Of a stretch of DNA of 64,000 nt, positions 33,614-45,517 are shown piece after piece. The stretch covers positions 38,775,128-38,839,127 of the forward strand of contig NC_052349.1 in the NCBI RefSeq assembly GCF_009727055.1, read 5' to 3'. A program made the position numbers and the translations under genes. The DNA is from Benincasa hispida. Lineage: Eukaryota; Streptophyta; Magnoliopsida; Cucurbitales; Cucurbitaceae. Every line of letters starts with the position of its first letter. Within the stretch, counting starts at the first letter, position 1. Under the pieces are notes generated by a model, which was not told the DNA's origin, searched no databases, and saw only the letters and a program-made list of their open reading frames with translations.

Positions 33614-36600
33614 TTGCAAATAAATAATGGTTATGGGTACATTATTACCTTTTTGCTAAAACTTGGCTTTGGATTTAGTTATAATTTGCTAATTAGAATT
33701 TGTTTGACTTTTATCAGCATGTCGAATTTTTTTGTAATACTCGCTTTCGATGTACATAACAGTAAAATCAAATCAACAAACAAATTACTAGCAATTGATT
33801 ACACCAAAAGAGTTTTAACAAGGTATTGTCCTCTATCTTCAAACCCATATGAAATCATGAATTATGTAGATGAGAAGGCAGAATTCGAACAACAAGATAA
33901 ATATGATTTACTTGTTATTGAAGCATGTTTAGTGGAAAACGATAAAATCCGAATAATTGATTCGGGTGTTGCTAATCATGTATGTACTATCTCACAGGAA
34001 ACAAGTTATTGGAGAAAGTTGACAGAAGGTGAAACAATCTCTAAGGTAGGGACCAGGGAGATTGTTTCAGCCAAAGCAATGAGAGATATGAAATTATTTT
34101 TAGGAGATAAGTACATTTATATGAAAAATGTATATTATATTCCTTCTATGAAAAGGAATTTAATTTCTGTCTCTTGTTGCTAGAACAAAATTATAAAGTT
34201 TATTTCGAAAATGATGAAGTATTCACCAATATGGGAAATAAACCAATTTTCTCGGCAAAATTAGAAAATAACGTATACATGTTAAAACCAACTGAGAACA
34301 AAGTTGTTTTGAACATAAAGATGTTTAAAACTGCTGGGATTCATAAGAAGAGGAAGATTTCTCCAAATGCCTATCTTTGGCACCTGAGATTGGGTCACAT
34401 AAATCTCAACAGGATTGAGAGATTGGTTAAGAACGGTCTTCTAAATAAGTTGGAAGACAGTTCATTACCACCTTGTGAGTCCTTTCTCGAGGGTAAAATG
34501 ACAAAAAGATATTTCTCTAGAAAAGGTCTTAGAACCAAAGAACCCCTAGAGTTGATTCACTCAGACCTTTGTGGGCCTCTAAATGTTAGAGCAAGAGGAG
34601 GGTATGAATATTTCATCAGTTTTACAGATGATTATTCCAAGTATGGGCATGTTTATCTAATCCACCAAAAGTCTGAAACTTTTGAAAAGTTCAAAGACTA
34701 TAAGGCTGAGGTTGAGAACCAATTAGGTAAAAAGATTAAAAAACTTCGATCGGATCGAGGTGGTAAATATATGGACAAGAATTCCATAACTATTTGATAG
34801 AATATGGAATCCAGTCTCAACTCACAGCCTCTGACACACCTCAGTAGAATGGTGTGGCAGAGAGGAGAAACATAACCTTGTTGGACATGGTTCATTCCAT
34901 GCTGAGTTAAGCTCAGTTACCAAATTCTTTTTGGCGACACGCAGTTGGAACTGCGGTGTATATTTTGAACATAGTTCCCTCGAAAAGTATTTCTGAAACG
35001 CCTTACGAGCTCTGAATGGGACGTAAAGAAAATTTACGTCACTTCAGGATTTAGGGTTGTCCAGCACATGTGTTGGTGCAAAATCCTCAAAAGTTGGAAC
35101 ACCGTTCAAAAGTATGCTTATTTGTAGGCTACCTAAAAGAAACAAAAGGTGGATTCTTTTATGATCCTCAAGAAGACAAAGTATTTGTATCAACAAATGA
35201 AACCTTCCTAGAGGAAGACTATATAAAGAATCATCAACCTCGCAATAATCTAGTAATAGAAGAAACGTCCAAAGAAACAACAAATGTATCAACAAGAGTT
35301 GTTGATCGAGCAGGTCCTTCAACAAGAGTTGTTGATAGAGAAAGTCCATCAACAAGAGTTGTTGATGAAGCTAATACTCCACATCATTCTCAAGAGTTGA
35401 GAATGCCTCGTCGTAGTGAGAGGGTTGTGCAACAGCCTGACCGGTACATGGGTTTAACTGAAACTCAACTCATCATACCAGATGATGGTTTAGAGGATCC
35501 ATTGTCTTTTAATCAAGCAATGAACGATGTGAACAAAGACCAATGGATTAAAGCCATGGACCTTGAAATGGAATCTATGTATTTCAATTCTGTCTGGATC
35601 TTGTAGATCAACCAGAAGGGGTAAAACCCATTAGTTGCAAATGGATCTACAAGAGAAAACGAGACCAAGCTGGTAAGGTACAAACCTACAAAGCTAGACT
35701 TGTGGTAAAAGGGTTTACCCAAAGAGAGGGGTTAGATTTTGAAGAAATCTTCTCTCCAGTTGCCATGATAAAGTCTATTAGAATACTCTTATCCATATCC
35801 ACATTTTATGATTATGAAATATAGAAAATGGATGTCAAGACAGCTTTTCTGAATGGCAATCTTGAAGAGAGTATCTATATGTCTCAATCAAAAGGGTTCA
35901 TATAGTAGGGTCAAGAGCAAAAGATTTGCAAGCTTAATCGATTCATTTATGGATTAAAACAAGCTTTTAGATCCTGGAATATTAGATTTGACACTGCGAT
36001 CAAATTTTATGGCTTTGAAAAAAATGTTGATGAACCCTGTGTATACAAGAAAATCGTCAACAAAACTGTCGCTTTTCTGGTGTTGTATGTTGAATGATAT
36101 TCTACTCATTGGGAATGAGGGAGAATATCTAGCTGACGTTAAGAGATGGTTGGTTTCACAATTCCAAATGAAAGATGTGGGAGAAGCACAGTATGTTCTT
36201 GGAATCCAAATAGTTCAAAATCGCAAGAACAGAACATTGGCATTATCTCAAGCATCTTATATAGATAAGATGTTGTCTAGGTATAAAATGCAAAATTCCA
36301 AGAAAGAATTTTTACCTTTCAAGCATGGAATTCACCTGTCCAAGGAATAGAGTCCTAAGATACCTCAAGAGGTTGAGGAGATGAATCGAATTTCATATGC
36401 ATCTGCAGTTGGGAGTTTGATATATGCAATGTTGTGTACTCGTCTCGATATATGCTATGTCGTAGGAATTTTCAGCAGATTTCAGTCTAATCCTGGTCAT
36501 AATCATTGGACTGCTGTTAAAAACATTCTCAAGTATCTTCGAAGAATGAGAGATTATATGCTCGTGTATAGTGCTAAGGATCTGATCCTTACTGGATACA

Positions 36601-36860
36601 CTGATTCTGACTTTTAGATCGATATTGATTCAAGGAAATCAACTTTAGGGTCAGTATTTACTCTAAACGAAGGAGCACTGGTATGGAGGAGCATCAACAG
36701 AGTTGTATTACAGACTCCACAATGGAAGTTGAGTATGTTGCTGCAAGTGAAGCAGCAAAAGAAGCAGTATGAATCATAAAGTTCCTGACAGATCTGGAAG
36801 TAGTTCGTAATATGCATCTGCCTGTCACTCTTTATTGTGACAACAGTGGAGCAATTGACT
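33614..36860 (+). pseudogene. CA pol: protease, integrase, RT, RNase H (copia order)
   Basis: Protease word IIDSGVANHVC at about 33955-33990. Integrase zinc finger with HLRLGH, but CESFLEGK has Phe where the second Cys should be. Core words HSDLCGPLN and LRSDRGGKY, with NGVAERRN after a stop near 34844. RT words KARLVVKGFT and MDVKTAFLNGN, with a stop near 35822. The YVDD active site is broken by a one-base insertion near 36091. RNase H words YTDSDF (followed by a stop at 36616) and EVEYVAASEA in broken frames, and YCDNSGA at 36834. The integrase-before-RT order is diagnostic of Ty1/copia. At least five stops and several shifts are visible, so the copy is dead. It ends abruptly in RNase H at 36860. 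Confidence 0.92.
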
Positions 36861-36861
36861 A

Positions 36862-38396
36862 AGGTAACACGATCTTACTTTATAACGTTGTTTACTATTT
36901 AAGACTAACTATTTCACCTAGATGACTAAGGTAACTCGATCTTAATCTTATGTTAACTATGAACTCTTGTCTATTCGGGATTTCCCTTAGATTTTCATAG
37001 GTGACGGTTGGCTTAACAACGCCGGCTCAATAAGACTCCCATTTAAAGGGTAAGACAGGATAGATAGCTGGGACATAGGATGCAAGACGGAGTTCATGCC
37101 TACCATATTTAGGGATAGGAGAAAGGTTGTTCTCTCAAGTACTGAATCTAGGTTTTGAACATGGGGCCCCACCCTCTCACTGGATTGAGAGAGTTTGGTT
37201 TAGTGATTGGATCACAAACCAGTTGTTCATTAAAAAATCAGTAGGGACTTAAGGAATAAGATGTAATATCGGGGGTAAAACAGATATTTGACCCAGCCGT
37301 TATTACGAACAACCTGTGAATGGTCGACTTGCTTATTATGGTTAAATCATGTGGACATAATATATCTACAGTGAGGGGAGTGCAACTATGAGATTTAGTG
37401 GAGTGGCCCATTAGTTAACGAATGGGGATTAATCTGATCTAATGACTTTAGCCAATTAATCTTGGATCATTGAAGCCCATGATTTGTAGGGTCGCGAGGT
37501 CCCCCTACTAGCTCATAAAGGACTAGCTCTAGAATAGCGTGATAAGTTAATTTGAAACGTTCAAATTAGAATTCAAGGAAATTAGTAATTATATGAGATA
37601 TAATTGCACGTTTAATTTGATAATTAAATAGAATATGAGAATTTATATATTTAAATATGATTTAAATATATAAAGATGGATATATGTTAAAATTAATTTG
37701 ATATTTGATATTAAATTAATTANAAGATGGATATATGTTAAAATTAATTTGATATTTGATATTAAATTAATTAATTTTTATTTAATAATTAATTTATGAA
37801 ATTAATTAATTTTTCAATTTTAAAAATCAAAATGAATTTTAAAATCAAAATTTGATTTTTGAGATAAAATTGAAAAAGAGAAAAACAAAACACAAAGTGG
37901 AAAAAGTGGTTTTTCCATTATCCATCTTTCAACTTGCTCACTCAAATGGCATCTTTCTAGCCTTGTCTTCTCCAAGCATGAGTTGCAACTCATGCAACTC
38001 TCTCCTTTGCATGTTGATCTGCAATGTAGCGAAGAGATTGGAGTGAAATTCGGGCATGCAATCTATAGAGAATTTTAGAAAAAATTTTGTTTGAAGAAAA
38101 GGTTCATCATCAAGATTGCTTCTATGAGCTTTTCTTCTTCATCCCTGGATTCAAGCTTGTTTTAAGTCTCACAACTCAATCTAGAGCACCAAGAGAATAG
38201 TGGGGAAGATCTTAAGGTGGTCTGCAATAAGATTCAGAGAAGATATCAACTGGAGAAGGAGCTTTGAAGAAGTTCTACAAGAGGTATGTTTTGAAACTCG
38301 TTTTCTGTAAGAGCATGCTTTATATTTTGCCAAAATTAGTGAATTTGAGTGCTTAGATGATCCTTGTACTTCCGCTATTGCTGATACATTCCTACA
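36862..38396 (+). repeat. 3' LTR of CA (first part deleted)
   Basis: It joins RNase H sequence directly to the middle of the LTR (equivalent to about 29918), so the polypurine tract and about 385 bp of LTR are gone. It ends TTCCTACA followed by TGGTG. It contains an N at 37723 between perfect 50-bp duplicates (37673-37722 and 37724-37773). Confidence 0.85.
37673..37773. repeat. 50-bp direct duplication around a single N
   Basis: 37673-37722 and 37724-37773 are identical by eye, with N at 37723. Same type of scar as at 13446: probably an unmerged contig overlap in AT-rich LTR. Confidence 0.85.
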
Positions 38397-38401
38397 TGGT
38401 G

Positions 38402-38722
38402 ACCTAGGAAGAAGCTTAGGTTAAGCTTGTTTTGATGTACCATATTTGGAAAGGAGTCGGAGATTTGTGAAACTTATTTTTTTTTGGGACCCATGTTTAT
38501 CCTTATCATTTTATTTCATTAGACATATGTTTATTTTTGGAACTGTTATTAAGTCTTGCACTGTTTAACTTCATGGTTATGTTTTTTCCAAGTCGTTTTG
38601 CATATTGAGGTTTTAAGTAGGTTTATTTAAGTTAGGCCGTAAGTGTTGGCAAGTAGATTGGTAACTACTACCATCATATCCTCTTTCAATTTTAGAGGGT
38701 AAATCGGGAGGGGTGTGTGACA
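38402..38722 (-). repeat. Gypsy-like solo LTR, second part
   Basis: The other end of the solo LTR at 27338-29532, starting TGTCACACACCCC at 38722 on the minus strand. Copia CA separates the two parts and left TGGTG on both sides. Confidence 0.65.
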
Positions 38723-38916
38723 ACTTGAACTTGATTCACTTTTATATCTCCACATAAAGTTCAAGTAATCATATTATAGCCATGGATATTAATTTATTGG
38801 ATTTGGACTTTATAAGTGCAATTTATAGATTGAATAACAACTTTGTCGAATAACATCTTTATTAATAATAGAATATATAACTTTACAAACTGTGAGTTTT
38901 AAGACATACAACAACA
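38723..38916 (-). repeat. Antisense copia solo LTR, second part
   Basis: On the minus strand it begins TGTTGTTGTATGTCTTAAAA and matches the start of the CA LTR (29533-29700), e.g. ACTTGAACTTTATGTGGAGA. It is followed by CATCA at 38917, the target duplication shared with 25647. Confidence 0.85.
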
Positions 38917-38921
38917 CATCA

Positions 38922-41106
38922 TGCGCCTCAATCAAACATAAGGACAGATATTCCTCAGGAAATTTCATGGCATCATATATATTAAAAGAAATAACTTTCC
39001 CATCAGATTTTATAGAAAGACAACCCTTATCAACATCAATTTTTGTCTTAGCAGTTTTCATGAAGGGTCTACCTAATAGAATTGTAGAAGAAGAAGGTGT
39101 AGAAATTTCATCCATTTTTAGTATATAGAAATCGACTGGGAAAATCAAGTCCTTAACTTGCAACAGTACATCCTCAACAATCCCTAAGGGTTGGATGTAA
39201 GATCTATCAGCTAGTTGGATGCATACAACAGTTTTTTGCAAATCATTCAATTTCAAATCCTCATAAACATGATAGGGCTTGACATTAATAGAGGCTCCTA
39301 AATCAAACGTGGCATGACAGATGACTCTATTACCAATTATGCAGGACAAAGTGAAAATACCAAGGTCTCGACATTTTTCAGGAATATTATGTTTCAGGAG
39401 AGCCGATATATTCTCACTTACCACTACCTTTTCTCTGTCCTTACCTGTCCTCTTTTTAGTGCACAACTTCTTTAGGAATTTAGCATACCTAGGGATCTGC
39501 TGGATTGCATTCAAGAAAGGAATGTTTATCTGAACCTTTTTTAACATCTCGATCAACTTCTCATTCCTCTGTTCTTGTTTTGGTCTTGCTAGCCTACTAG
39601 GAAACAGAGCTTTAGGAATATAAGGTTCAATAGAAGGTAAAGAAGGAGTACTTACCTTGGGAGTAGATGGTGGTGCTTCAGATTTATCCTCATTGTTCTC
39701 AGCTTCTTCGTTGGGCTTATCAAGTGGAGACTGGTTGTCTGATGGAAGCTCCTTACCACTTCTCATGTGATGGCACTAACGTTGGCATGTTCCGGTTGTG
39801 AAGGTAACTTTCTTGAGCCCTTGTTTTCTATTCGACTTACTGCAGCAGTTAACTGTGTGACTTGAGTCCCTAGATTAGCCATGCTTGCCTTGGTTTTTTG
39901 CTGATTGGCCTTTGTATCCTTTGATAGCTGGATGGAGTTTTTTTGCAACTGCTGAATTTCCTGTTGAAATTTAAGGAAATTATCAGCCAAAGTCTTAACA
40001 ATGTCTTCTAAAAACATACCTGAGGAAGATGACGGAGGTTGGTTGGAATGATTAGAACTGTCATGCCCTTATCCTTGGCTTCGACCTCCCTATTTTAGAT
40101 TAGGGTGATCACGCCATCCTGGATTGTATACCAGGCCATGTGGGTCGTACTTCCTCTGGTAAATTCCAACTACGTTGACTTGTGCTTGGGGACATGCTTC
40201 CGAGGCGTGTCTTGGTACTTCGAAGGATCCACGAGCCTTGACTTGAGCAACTTCTCCTTGGGCCAACTATGTCACAAGAGAAGTTAAGTTAGAAAGTTGA
40301 GCTTTTAACTCTTTAACCTCAAACTTACCAGTTAAATCAGATTCTGTGGCCCTAGTGCCAAAATTCTGGTTATTCTTAGCCATGTACGATATCAATTCCT
40401 AGGCCTCCCTGGGTGTCTTGTCAGCAAGAACGCCTCCAGCTGCTGAGTCGATTGAGTTCCTATCATTGGTAAGCAAGCCACTATAGAAGTATTGAATAAG
40501 TAATTGGTCAGAAATCTTGTGATAGGGGAAACTAGCACATGATCGTTTATAACGCTCCCAATACTTAGATAAAGATTCACCCACAAACTATTAAGTGTCA
40601 TAAATGTCTTTTTTTTATGGAATGGGCTCTAGAAGTCGAGAAAATTTTTTCAAGAAATTTCTTTTTCAGTTCATTCCAAGTAGTAATTGACCCTGGAGCC
40701 AAGTAGTACAACCAATCCTTGGGGTTATCCCATAGTGAAAAAGGAAATGCCCTAAGGTTTAGTTGTTCTTCTGTGACTCCATGGGGTCTCATACTTACGC
40801 AAACCATATGGAAGTCCTTGATGTATTTATAGGGGTTATCCTTTGCATGCCCTCTGAAGGTTGGTAGTAGATTGATTAGCCCTAGTTTGAGTTTGAATGG
40901 CACCGTGGTAGGTGGAAATACGATGCACAGGGGCTGCTAGCCCATGTTAGGTTCTGCCAACTCTCTTTAGGTTTTCTCACAAACCGCCTCTCCCATTGTT
41001 GTGTTGTCAGCAACTCCTGGATGTTATTATTCTGGAATCTCTTATTTGCATCTCCTTTAGATTCTCTTCTCCTTCTGGTCAATATCTGCAAGGAAACAAT
41101 CTGCAC
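38922..41106 (-). pseudogene. G3 gag and protease part
   Basis: Gag: GLINLLPTFRGHAKDNPYKY and LRAFPFSLWDNPKDWLYYL (40903-40598), then SLSKYWERYKRSCASFPYHK (40584-40399). A heptad-like stretch of Gln, Asn and Lys lies at 40017-39763. A 300-codon frame (39766 downward) has LKKVQINIPFLNAIQQIPRY and then protease with TFDLGASINVKPYHVYEDL, keeping the catalytic Asp, and STILLGRPFMKTAKTKID. The frame stays open until the insertion at 38921, so this is the best preserved protease in the window. The rest of pol continues at 25646. Gag is split over frames. The sequence is clearly Athila-type but from another subfamily than G1 and G2. Confidence 0.9.
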
Positions 41107-41220
41107 TCCCAGAGGAGTGGGTCATAAACTAAATGGAACTAAACACCCTCTTTTTATTTTATTTTATTTTTTTTAATTAAAAGGAATCCAAAAATTTTTC
41201 TAGGCGAATTGCCAAGTCTC

Positions 41221-41237
41221 CATGGCAACGATGCCAA
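41221..41237 (-). other. Primer binding site of G3
   Basis: The minus strand reads TTGGCATCGTTGCCATG, a diverged tRNA-Asp type site directly inside the LTR. Confidence 0.7.
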
Positions 41238-41240
41238 TTT

Positions 41241-42947
41241 TGTTTGGACTCCGAGACTAGCGTGTCGTATATACTCTTGGCTTGAGCAACGATAATTTAT
41301 TTTCACCGATCCAAGACTTATACTACAAACTTAGCAAAGTGCTAAGATCGGGGTCGAATCCACAGGGAGACGATTGAATTAACTTAGACCAATTTAGGAA
41401 TTCCAAATAAAGGGGTTTTTTATGATTCTTGATTTTGTTTATGAGAATATTTTAAAAACCAAACATGGAAAAATAAATAAGAGCTAGCACAGAAAAGGGG
41501 ATTGAATCAAATTCATGGAAAATCTTGGGATTGATTTGTATACTTTTTATTTTCTATCATTAGATACTAGTTAATTTCTTCCATTATGTGAACCCCTCAA
41601 CCTATTAGAAATTCTAGTAGCCAATTAGTCCATTTTGATTAAAAAAAAAATTAAATAAGCTCTAATTTAGTTTAAAACTTTTCCTTCTCAGCGACATACA
41701 AGTTAAAACTGAAAAAGCATTAAGGGTTCAATTGTCGAGACACACTACAAGTCGGACAGCCACATCTTATAGCATGCTTTATTTGGGAAGGATATACTAG
41801 AGCATACATGGATTTGGCCAAAAAAAGTCTAGACCCTAAACATGCGATCCTAATACGTACAACTTAATCAATCAATTATGCACATGCTAGAATGATTTTG
41901 CATACAAGAAATACAATAAATTAGTTTGTCAGAAAAATTCATCGAAATTCTATTATTAATAAATCAAATCCACCCAAAGGGTTCACAACAATTGAATAAA
42001 TTAAATAGTAAACTTCAAGAATTAAGACATACAAACTATCCCAATAAAATTACCTAGCCTCTAAAAGGCATATTGGAATTACAATGATCAAAGGAAAGAG
42101 TCGAGGCTGACTATGACGATAATCTGTTAGAAACTTGGCTTCAATTGCTCCTAAAAATGAACTAAACTCTTAGAATTCACTCTATTCGGAAGTATTTAGC
42201 AACAGGAATCCATTAGAAGGCTGCTTGATTTTCCTGCTTCGAATGTTGAACACCAACACAATATTTATAAGTTGCAGGCAGTGTCGCGACATTGGGAAAT
42301 AGCGTTGCAATGCTGCGGTGCGCATTGGAAAGTGTTGCAATGATGCATCCAACGCTTGCTTGTGCCACACATTAAAAAAAATTCCATCAATCGTCGCAGC
42401 ATTGCAACACTTGGAAGGGGCATTGCAACGCTGAGTGTTTTGCCTTACAGCATCGAGGCTCGAGCGTTGAGATGCATTGCAACGCTAGCGATGATTAAAT
42501 TTCGGAGCGCCACGACGCTTGGTGCAGCATTGCAACGCTGTCCTACACTTAATGCTACTGCCTTCCAGCGTCGAATGAGCATTGGACTAAGGCTTGTGAA
42601 AAGCGTTGCGACACTGAGTGTTCTACCAGAAACTCGTTACTCGCTGCTTCCTTACCTGATACTCGCTGCTCGTTTTCTCGATACTTAATTCTTGTTTTCT
42701 TGGTAGAATTTGACTCAATGGTACTCGACGACTGACCGTACTCGATGGCAATTTGGAAATCTCAACTCCTTTGAAGCCCGAATGCTTAAATCAACTCCTA
42801 ATTGCTTCAAATTAACCTCGTTCAACCCTAAATCTCCAATTCTACCTCATGATTGCTCAGTACCTACAAAATAGGAAAATAAATATGTAAAATCTGATAA
42901 CGAGCCAAAATTAAGCTAGGAATAATAGCTCTTTTATAGAGCTAATA
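41241..42947 (-). repeat. 5' LTR of G3
   Basis: About 1.7 kb. On the minus strand the tip is TATTAGCTCT at 42947 (TG mutated to TA) and the inner end GTCCAAACA at 41241. It matches 20878-21842. A TATA-like TTATAAATAT lies at 42261-42270. The stretch 42290-42630 carries seven or so GCATTGCAACG-type words. Confidence 0.85.
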
Positions 42948-43440
42948 GTGATTTATTTAAGTAAGGTCCTAGATTCCTAATTTAGTATGAACTTAATGAG
43001 TAGGAGCCCATTTCTAGTCAATTAAGGTTTAATGGAAATCTTAATTGAACTAGTATATAAAGATACCTTAGGGCTATGGTCCCAATATACCAAAACAATA
43101 TGCACTTAGTCTCTTTATAATCTCATCTAAGGAGAGATCCCACCTAGGACATATGGAGTTTTGGTTGAGAATAACAATAGCCACCTTTTAGTTACCATCA
43201 ATCTAGAAATTGAATTTGATATGTTATTTATTCTTGAGAATTTAGCATGAATGATCCTAAGGATACATACTTTTAATATAGATTCTAAGGAATTTTATCT
43301 AACAAACAATGCACAAAAAGATTAAAAAAAAAAACCCAAATATATTTATAAGTTCAACGAGTCAAGAAGATAATGGAGTGAAGCTGACACAAGAAAAGTT
43401 GTATAGTTTGGAAGATGGCATGAATGACAAAAAAAAAAAG
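42948..43440. other. Unassigned repeat-like DNA between G3 and the G5 LTR
   Basis: No gene seen. It contains TAGTATATAAAGAT near 43052 and AATTTTATCTAACA near 43292-43305, like an LTR promoter and an LTR end on the plus strand, but no partner was found. At 43414-43440 a degenerate minus-strand primer-site-like sequence (TTTTGTCATTCATGCCA) would fit the inner end of the G5 LTR. Confidence 0.35.
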
Positions 43441-43599
43441 TTGAAGGACAGAAGGTTGTCGAGGCATCCAATCAATCAAATAACATTTATAATCTACGAT
43501 CTAGAACTTCAACAAACTAGTAGTCTTAGTAGCAAGACTGGGTCGAACCACAAGGAACCTAAAGTAAACTCTCTTTAAGCTAAATTAACCTTAGGAAGG
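43441..43599 (-). repeat. G5 Athila-type LTR, inner part
   Basis: It contains GGTCGAACCACAAGGAACCT, a word type that occurs near the inner end of Athila LTRs (compare GGTCGAATCCACAGGGAG in G3 at 41350). G4 is inserted at its right, with GAAGG at 43595-43599. The left limit is uncertain. Confidence 0.5.
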
Positions 43600-45397
43600 T
43601 GATAACTTGAAGAAATACAAGTTATTTATACTACCTTATCTAGATATTGCGGCCAAAAGATAGTAAATATGCGTAAATTGTATGAAAATTAGTTCAGAAA
43701 TACAATAATTATAAATTATCGCAATTACACCCATTAACATCTTTAAGATGGAAGAAAAGGAGATTTTACTCTGTTTTGCAGAAAAACCAAGTCACCGCTT
43801 GCACTCAAGGCTCAAGAAGAACTAAACAACGAATCTCTGTCACATTGCGCCCATCAATCAACAATGAAGAGATGATTAATGCAATGACGGCGCAATGCAT
43901 CAGTCGATTTAGAGCTGACTTTCAATTGCATGCGATAATAAAAACAACACCGCATGTGAATATACGATCGAAAGATATAGCTGAGCAACACAAAAGCGAA
44001 GGATTGATACACGTGTACAACTAACGGTTGTGTAAAATTGACGGTCTGATTGCATAACAGAAGGATTAATATCCCTCCATCTTCAAAATTTCCATAACAA
44101 CAAGTGGGGACCACAAGGCCGGAGTCAAAGATCCTCACATATAAATACCCCATAGATTTCTAAGAAAACTTATGCTACTGGATACGGGGCTAATTACTGC
44201 TAAAGTGTTGAGAGAAAAGGCTGAGCTGAGTGCTTAACTTAAGAAATAAAGGAAGAAGATGATACAAGGCCGAGAGGTGAGTCTCAGTTCTATTCTACCA
44301 AATACCCGCCAAGAAGCTCTGTGTTGAGAACCCTGCTACCGGTTGAGCAAGCCTAAGAGGGAAGCTCATCCATCCATTTGATCCATCAAATCCGGCAAGC
44401 AGATCTCCACTCTAATCGGTGCCAAGATGTTGGCGCTTGTTTGTATCTATTCTATCTCTTTTCATCATTGTATTTCACTTTCTTTATCATTTCATTCACA
44501 AGCCATGTATCAAACGCTTAATAGATATATTAAATTTTTTGATTGCTTTCATATTCCATTTTCTGTCTACTACCGTTCCTCCGTTAATCACTTTCTCCAT
44601 GATGTCTTCTTAATTCCCCTAGTAGTTAATATGAATTAAACGAGTACTTAACTTGTGTTAAAGAGATAAATGTGTTTAGCTAAAGCATGCTAGATGGCAT
44701 CTTCACCTGTGAGAGCAGAAGTGAAGATGCCATTCTGATCTAACGAGAGAAGGTTAAAAGAATGCGTTAACTAAAGTGAGTAGTACTTCCAGACATGGAA
44801 ACAACCTTGCGTTCATTATGTTAGTCTCTGATTCACCACAGACATCTGGGAGCGTGGTCGATCATTGAGAGGTGTAGACCAAGAGAAAAGCGGAACTGTA
44901 CTTATAACTTCGACGCAATTAAGAACTTACGCTGTTTATATTAGTTATCTTTCTCTTTCTGTTTGTACATATGACTTGCCGCCGCATTTCATGTTCTTTG
45001 TATAACCTTCATAGCCAGCCTGGACCCCAGCATCTTGTATCATGAAGCTTGTATCTTGTATCATCTAGCTTAGGTTTGCAGTCCTTATTTTATTATTGCA
45101 TATTACTGCTTTCCTTTACTTTATCGCAACTTTTATATACTTGTATAAAACACTTTTTAAAGATTGAAAAACTTGATCGCATATACCACGAGCATACCGC
45201 AATAACCTCAAACAGTCCCTGTATTCGACCTCGGATCACACCGAGAAACTTGCGATGGAATTACACTTGGTTCCAACGTAAGGAACCTTGTGACAACGCA
45301 AGGCATACTGCAAGAGCATTCATAATTAACGCATATTTAGAAGTAGTATCGCATATTTGTATCAGCGCATTGTTTAAGATCAATTTCTGCATTAACA
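43600..45397 (+). repeat. 5' LTR of G4
   Basis: 1798 bp, starts TGATAACTTGAAG and ends TGCATTAACA. TATA-like TATAAATA at 44140-44147. Near-copy of 52107-53890. Confidence 0.93.
44140..44147 (+). promoter_or_regulatory. TATA-like box, G4 5' LTR
   Basis: CACATATAAATACCCC is conserved in both G4 LTRs (44140 and 52636) and lies mid-LTR, as expected for the U3 promoter. No transcript evidence. Confidence 0.55.
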
Positions 45398-45401
45398 AGT
45401 T

Positions 45402-45421
45402 TATGGCCCTGTTGTCGGGGA
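45402..45421 (+). other. Primer binding site of G4 (diverged)
   Basis: TATGGCCCTGTTGTCGGGGA begins 4 bp after the LTR end and resembles TGGCGCCGTTGCCGGGGA (tRNA-Asp type) with several changes. Confidence 0.65.
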
Positions 45422-45517
45422 TTGGTTAACGGTTTATTGTTTGAGTGTGTTTTTGGTATTTTGCAGGATAGATCTCATTGTACTGGCTGTTCAACGCAGA
45501 GAGCAGCCTGACGGTTT

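Larger units (their letters stand above)
29533..38396 (+). mobile_element. CA: degenerate Ty1/copia element
   Basis: It starts TGTTGGGTTTT and ends TTCCTACA, with the 5-bp duplication TGGTG at 29528-29532 and 38397-38401. Order: 5' LTR (29533-30231, nested solo LTR, 32436-32725), 5' non-coding region, protease, integrase, RT and RNase H remnants (33614-36860), and a 3' LTR lacking its first part (36862-38396). The 5' LTR lacks its last part, and no primer site or polypurine tract remains. The intact target duplication shows that both outer ends are original and that all losses are internal. Confidence 0.9.
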
